A DNA stretch of 64,000 nt from Liolophura sinensis. Its lineage: Eukaryota > Mollusca > Polyplacophora > Chitonida > Chitonidae. The translations under genes and the position numbers were made by a program. The notes under the pieces were generated by a model, which searched no databases, was not told where the DNA came from, and worked only from the letters and a program-made list of their open reading frames with translations. The DNA is taken from contig NC_088296.1 in NCBI RefSeq assembly GCF_032854445.1, positions 14,443,623 to 14,507,622 of the forward strand. The letters are read 5' to 3'. Positions within the stretch are counted from its first letter, which is position 1. Each line of letters opens with the position of its first letter. This document shows, piece after piece, positions 58,466-64,000 of this stretch.

Positions 58466-59224
58466 GTGTACTATTTTCTGGCAAGTCATTGTGCTGTTTG
58501 GAAGAGATATGCGAGCACATTGTAGTCGGTGAATGTAAACCTCATTTGCTGAGAGAGCAAGGAATTCACATTTCTTTGTTCGCATTGTCACAGGCTAAGA
58601 TTAGGATAACTCAGCCTAAGATAATGTATTTACCTATGTCAGGCCGTTGACCAATGAGATCGTGTGTTCGAATCCAACTCACTCTGTTGCAGCTGTGGAC
58701 TTCAGTAAGATGACTGTGGGGCACCTGGCCAAAATCACCACAAACAATGCCCGTCATCGTACATGTATAATTGGAAGTTCATGGCAACGGCGTTCAACAC
58801 TAAGCAACAAACCAATGTTATTTTTAACTGCAGGAAAAGCTTGGCTCTATCGTAGATGTAGAACGAGAATGTAAAACTGACCCAGAAACTCTCGGCTGGG
58901 AAAACTGTTTACACTCCCCTCCACAAAAGCCATCCACAAATGAGATGATGTTGTCTGGTGTTTACGATTAATGTAATGATTAAAAATAGGCGAAATACTG
59001 CAAGAGGGAAGATGAGTAAACTGGATTTGAACAATACACTGTTAAAGTCTGTTTGCAGTGGGATCTGGTGTTAAAACACGGGAAACAGAAGAATGCATTG
59101 CAGTTTATCAGTGGTCTGTTCTCGATCACTTGATCTACTACAGATATCCGATAAAAAAAAAAGGAATACATTGTTACAAGCTTGAGTACAGTGCATCTGG
59201 GAGTTTCCATGATAAGTAAATGGA
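58466..59224. other. No gene seen
   Basis: A GTGTTCGAATCC at 58660-58672 looks like a tRNA B box, but no tRNA fold surrounds it; it may be a decayed SINE head. Confidence 0.4.
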
Positions 59225-59470
59225 GCAGCGTAATGCCAGGAGCCTCTCACCAATGCGGTCGCTGTGAGTTCAAGTCAAGCTCATGCTGGCTTCCTCTCCG
59301 GCCGTACGTGGGAAGGTCTCCCAGCAACCTACGTATGGTCGTGGGTTTCCCCGGGGGCTGCGCCAGGTTTCCACCCACCACAATGCTGGCCGCCGTCCTA
59401 TAAGTGAAATATTCTTGAGTACTGCGTAAAACACCACTCAAATAAATAAATAAATAAATAAATAAGTAAA
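59225..59470 (+). repeat. SINE-A, nearly complete
   Basis: AGCGTAATGCCAGGAGCCTC through GTGAGTTCAAGTCAAGCTC (B box) to ACACCACTCAAATAAATAAA with a long AAAT tail. Confidence 0.9.
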
Positions 59471-60171
59471 TGAGAAATCCTTTACAACGTTCAGTACTCA
59501 TTGGCCGTCTTTGAGAAAGTGTGTGTCAAACCCGGATTACTGCGTAAACTGCCAGAAACTGGAAAGAGTCAGTAAAAGCTTTATCAGTCAAGGTGTTGGA
59601 TGGATAAGTTTGATTTCTCTATCTTAAAACAGTTTTAGAAAGTTTTGTAAATTAAAACCTGACAAATACATAATAAAAGATGAAATAAAATTTCCCCAAA
59701 ACAGCAATGTCCCGGTGAACGTTAATCTGTTTGTATATTACCGTAAGCTTGTTGGTCCTTATTAGTCGAGCAACGCATGTGTCTTTTTCATATGGACAGG
59801 GCACACACGTGACTATCTATATAGAATGAAAGAATGATTATGGCTTAACGCCACATCGACATTACCTCAGCCATATCGTGACGACTATCTAAACAGAAAA
59901 GCAACACATACGCATTGCTGATCAAGCATGGGCGGCATTTGAACTATTTCTAATATGCATTTCTTACAGCATCACAGAAACCAGCTCTGCATGGATCGGC
60001 ACGGTCCATGGGACAACCCATTATGTAGACGTGCATGCAAGATAAAGGCATGGTGTTTTGTAAATGGGATTTGGAATATATCAAGGTGATATAGACTGAA
60101 GTGCTATACCTAGTTCAGATAACGTAATATGTAAGCCTTATAAATTTGGTTTTTTTTTTAGCACGTGGCAC
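59471..60171. other. No gene; short LINE tail inside
   Basis: Apart from the LINE tail at 59820-59882 nothing is recognised. Confidence 0.4.
59820..59882 (-). repeat. LINE 3' tail insertion with 9-bp target duplication
   Basis: GAATGATTATGGCTTAACGC and TCAGCCATATCG match the LINE end at 43390-43440. GACTATCTA occurs at 59811-59819 and 59883-59891. Confidence 0.75.
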
Positions 60172-60362
60172 AAAGACTCAGGAATCTCTGGCCAGTGCGG
60201 TCGCTGTGAGTTAAAGTTTAGCTCATGTTGGTTTCCTCTTCGACCTAACGTGGGAAGTCAACAACCTGCGGATGGTTGTCGGTTTCCCTCGGACTCTGCC
60301 CGTTTTCCAACCACCATAAAGCTGGCACACGTCGTATAAGTGAAATATTCTTGAGTATTCTT
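60172..60362 (+). repeat. SINE-A copy
   Basis: GGCCAGTGCGGTCGCTGTGA through CGTCGTATAAGTGAAATATT, ending soon after CTTGAGTATT. Confidence 0.85.
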
Positions 60363-61683
60363 ACAAGTAAAAAAAAACAATGTCTTTTTGAATTCCTATC
60401 GGTGTCAGTAGCTATAAAGTAATTAAAAATGGAGGGGGAATAGCCTTTGACTAATAAACTCCAGTGCTCCCCAGTCAGCGTTACCCCATCTTTGCCGGGT
60501 GCATGCGCCAGGCCAGATACGGTGGTAGCACCGGAATAACACACACAAGCATTCTGGTTGCTGCATCAATGGGAAATCTGGCGTAATCATCAATGCAGTC
60601 CATCGGGATGCAACTTTGTAGGTAAGTGTGGAACAACAAATGGCAACGTCATCAACTGAGAATAGGCTGGAGTCATCATAAGACAACACTGGAGTTTTAC
60701 CAGTGATCAAGATGTCATGCTATAGCCCAGTTTACTCACCGTTTGAAGAAACCAAAAGTAAGCAAATTATTTTTATCATCACGTTAAACATATAATAACA
60801 TTAAAACAGTACAGAGGGGCCACACTTTAGGGATGCTTAGTCCAGAATCTCAGCATATGAAAGAATACAATGTAAATAAGCTGTACAGCATACAGAGAAA
60901 GACCGGAACAGCGACGACAGTATGATAATTAGCAAATGGTCACACGGGACCGGTGAAACATGGCCTCTCGGCAGTTTACCTCACTAAGGATTTTGTTCTA
61001 ACTGTTCGTGTAAATGCTTAGACAGTAGCAAATTACACTGCCCTGTATGTTTCTGGCGAATCATGATATAAAAATAAGTGCTGCATCACCAAAGAATATC
61101 ATAAAACCCTACACATGCGTTACAATTTCTCAAACAACATCACGCCTGCGACATTATTTTTGTCATGCCACATTAAAGCCATTATGTGCATTTGAATTGA
61201 TTTTTTGATGACGGTAATTGACGGTATTGATTCCGTATCAGAATTTTCTAAAATCTTGTTTATCACTGCCGGACATCATCGAAAGACACAGCATCATCCC
61301 TTTGCATGTAGGGTGAAAATTTAAAACTTAGCCGCTGCAAAGGATTTTACTCATGGGCAGGCTTCTAGTTAACCGTATGCCTTCCCCAAAAGGAAACGCA
61401 TTGGCGGCACATGTTGAGATCAGATGCTGAGATTAACTTCCATGTTTGACTTGATGTCACCCTACATGAATTTCTATGGCTTTTTATATGCCAATCGACA
61501 TTCCGGCATTCTAATTGTGTACCTTGGCTAAAAATGGGAGCGTATTAAAATAATTATTTTACGTTGAACTACAAGATGTTCATTTTGTGAACATTCACCA
61601 AATTCAATTTTGGCACCATACAAATACTTATTTATTTTATTAGCCTTTAATGACGTTTTCAAGAATTGATTTATTTGCTTCTT
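60363..61683. other. No recognised gene; family D repeat inside
   Basis: Overlapping minus frames at 60245-60544 and 60423-60710 cover part SINE, part unique DNA and match nothing known. Confidence 0.4.
60912..61015 (+). repeat. Family D repeat copy
   Basis: CGACGACAGTATGATAATTA, GCAAATGGTCACACGGGACC and a TTTTGTTCTAACTGTTCG end. Confidence 0.6.
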
Positions 61684-61762
61684 TGTTTGATTGGTGTTTC
61701 ACGCCGCATTGAAGAATATTTCGCTCACAAAACGGTGGCCATCATTATGGTGGGAGGCGATT
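61684..61762 (-). repeat. SINE-A 3' fragment
   Basis: TTTGATTGGTGTTTCACGCC to CATCATTATGGTGGGAGG. Confidence 0.75.
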
Positions 61763-62648
61763 TCACGAATTGTTCACTTTTCTGGGGCGAGGGAAGCAGT
61801 TTGCAGAAAAACACCGGGCTTTCCTCTCACCAAACGAAACAATAAGATGTGGAGAGTTAAACACGAATACAGGAGTGAAACAAATTTTAATGCATGAGTC
61901 TCATAGATACTTCTTTAGTAGAATGGCCCAATAAATGGTGTATACGGTGAAAACTAACATGCCAATTACACAGACGGTAACAACAGATCGATATCGTGTA
62001 TCGATCAGCTGAAGCTGGGTTGAAATCCTTTGGTCAGTAAGTCAGTCCCGTCACAATTTTTTCTACACTGTTTTGGCATAGAACAAAATCGAGTTTTTCA
62101 CACATATGCCCTAAACTAGCAAATTATTATCGTTTCGTCGGCACAATTTGTGGACTTCTTTTCAAATTCATCATGCATGTAGTAAACTAGGAACTCGGAA
62201 CATGTGTTTATCTCAGCTTATATATCAGTTTGGAGGTGCGGATGTCTTCCTCCAAATTGGAGACATTTATAGTCATTTTTTACAAGATTGGTTAAATAAA
62301 AAATATACCACAAAGCTGGAGTCTATCATGTGACATCAAACTTCCAAATCTCAGAGTCTGCACAGACAGCAAGTCAAATCACTAAACCAAGGTAGGCCTC
62401 ATAACAAAGTTTGAGGGTTGTTAAAAACCGCCTGTGAACTCCACTGACTCGCTTCTCAGATATTTCTTGTGAAAAACGGCTTATTCCCTGGAACAATTCA
62501 TTACTATTCCCACACATTTTGTGCATTATATTTTAAAGTTGTTCGTCTTGCCAAGGCCTCCTTTCTGGACGTCGAAGATTCCACCTTCAATCGGTGATAA
62601 TTTTGAAAAAAAAACGCAAGGAATGGTTCACAGAATGCACATACGTAT
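61763..62648. other. No gene seen
   Basis: Short frames only. Confidence 0.4.
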
Positions 62649-62814
62649 AGATGCGTACAAGCTATTCTCAAAACATCTGTCCATGTAACAGGTGTTAAGC
62701 ACCCATGGAGGAGTTGCACTGACTAGTACTCCTTTGCGCGAAGGCCGTAATGATTAATGTACGTCAACAGTGTAAGGGAGGTAAGCCTTTTGGCTGAGAT
62801 ATTTATTTGCAACA
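62649..62814. repeat. Direct duplication, copy 1
   Basis: Shares AACAGGTGTTAAGC, GAGTTGCACTGACTAG, TGATTAATGTACGTCAACAG and GGTAAGCCTTTTGGCTGAG with 63832-63998 at about 1.18 kb spacing. Confidence 0.85.
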
Positions 62815-63727
62815 ACAAAGTAGTCTCCCTTTAATCACGCAAATTGCATATAGTATGCACATAGAAAATGTGAGATTCCAGCCATTTCGAGCCATTCTAG
62901 ATCAGTGAAGTCTTGGTTTGCCTAGCTCTGATTATTATAACCGTGGTGTTAGGGGCATGTCATTTTCCTATTATTTACATAAACAGCTGGAATAAAAACG
63001 TGGCTGAGGTAAGTTGACAAAAATATATACATCATCGCTAAGAGGCCGGGTAACACACAATAACAACAAGGTTCATTGTTAGTACAATGAAGATGTTCTT
63101 GACAGCTGAAACGATCATATAAAAACTGCCGCTTTCACGATTCATTTTTACCAGATTGCAGTCTTGCAAGAAAGCAGAGGGGAATCCCAGGTATATAACT
63201 TCTCAAGCCTGAATACTCTGTGGTTTAGATAAACAACCACGACACAGTCACACTACACAATGAATGACGGCGGACGCTCTCGAAGAATTTACTATATCAA
63301 CAATCAGGAATGTGTACGGAAATAGCAGTAGCAGTCTGCTGCACGTGTGTAGTGGTATCGAAGTAGATCCCAAAGTTGCATGTCTTTCTACGTTTAGTTT
63401 CCCCCCACGGCCCTATCATTATGATGAAGGCAACTGGCTATACTGACGGAAACCCAAACAAAAGCACAGTGCTTGTTATATCCTGAGACAAGCTATTTGG
63501 TAAATTTAACTCTGCTACAATTTTCGTTCACATGGCTGCAGTAAGGAAATGGACGGAGGGCCCTGCGTTCTGTCCAAATATTCACTCCCCACAATAAACG
63601 CGAGTAAAAATGAGAAGTACCACATGGAATGTGTTCTTGGTGTGCAGTCTGCCGAGGTAAAACCCGGAAACCCAAGTGACCATGGTTACCTCGCTTTGAT
63701 GCCAACACATTGTATATTACCGTCGCC
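62815..63727. other. No recognised gene
   Basis: A TATA-like CATATAAAAAC at about 63116 precedes a few short frames (63264-63446 +, 63549-63740 +). None is recognised. Confidence 0.35.
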
Positions 63728-63778
63728 ACGATATGGATGAAATATTGCCGATTTCGGGTTGAGCCATAATCATTCATT
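63728..63778 (+). repeat. LINE 3' tail
   Basis: GATATGGATGAAATATTGCC, GGGTTGAGCCATAATCATTC matches the LINE end, forward orientation. Confidence 0.7.
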
Positions 63779-63831
63779 TTTTGTATGTAACTGATTTTTT
63801 TTTGGTTCTACAGAGAAATTTGTACTTTTAT

Positions 63832-63998
63832 ACATGCGTACATGCTATTCCCAACACATCTGTGCAAGTAACAGGTGTTAAGCGCCATGGAAGGAGTTGC
63901 ACTGACTAGCACTCCTTTGTGCGAAGGCCATGATGATTAATGTACGTCAACAGTATAAGGGAGGTAAGCCTTTTGGCTGAGGTATTCATTTGCAGTAG
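63832..63998. repeat. Direct duplication, copy 2 (may run past the window)
   Basis: See 62649-62814. The similarity is still running at the window end. Confidence 0.85.
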
Positions 63999-64000
63999 CT

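Overview
The window is a piece of an AT-rich animal nuclear genome. It has split genes with GT-AG introns, tRNA-derived SINEs, LINE, Penelope-like and Ty3/gypsy fossils, many minisatellites and one 200-base assembly gap. The dominant SINE (its central part reads GGAAACCGGGCAGAG...) and the type of secreted carbonic anhydrase suggest a lophotrochozoan, most likely a mollusc or brachiopod. That placement is inferred from memory of repeat families and was not searched.

Layout. 1-9 kb: SINEs, one lysine-rich nuclear-type ORF on the minus strand (2082-2537), a 23/24-bp satellite block with a higher-order repeat (3085-4195, outlier at 6605-6760), and a perfect 18-bp-stem hairpin (5185-5244). 9.07-13.66 kb: the most striking object, an apparently intact mobile element. 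Two identical 454-bp direct repeats enclose a 669-aa Mutator-like DDE transposase (+) and a convergent 129-aa I-PpoI-like His-Cys-box endonuclease (-). 14.5-21 kb: two large minisatellites (62-bp and 29-bp units) and a LINE endonuclease fossil. 25.7-29.9 kb: a broken Ty3/gypsy element with an in-frame 57-bp, 8-unit expansion just before its protease, followed by the gap.

33-54 kb: the host genes, two tandem paralogues on the minus strand for a secreted alpha-carbonic anhydrase. Each has seven coding exons with matching phases (32969-39572 and 49973-53981). The first assembles to an open 258-aa protein with the zinc triad, a signal peptide and the secreted-type cysteine pair. The second has a one-base frameshift in exon 2. 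Between and inside them lie SINEs, a LINE 3' half, a Penelope-type RT fossil and simple repeats. 54-64 kb holds only repeats and short unrecognised ORFs, and a duplicated 165-bp segment lies at the right end.

The two anhydrases share exon phases and a similar TATA promoter, so they are a local duplication. Exon 3, which carries two zinc ligands, is nearly identical between them while the other exons have diverged, which suggests gene conversion. The two transposon genes probably act together in mobility of the 4.6-kb element; this is inferred from their position between the repeats.
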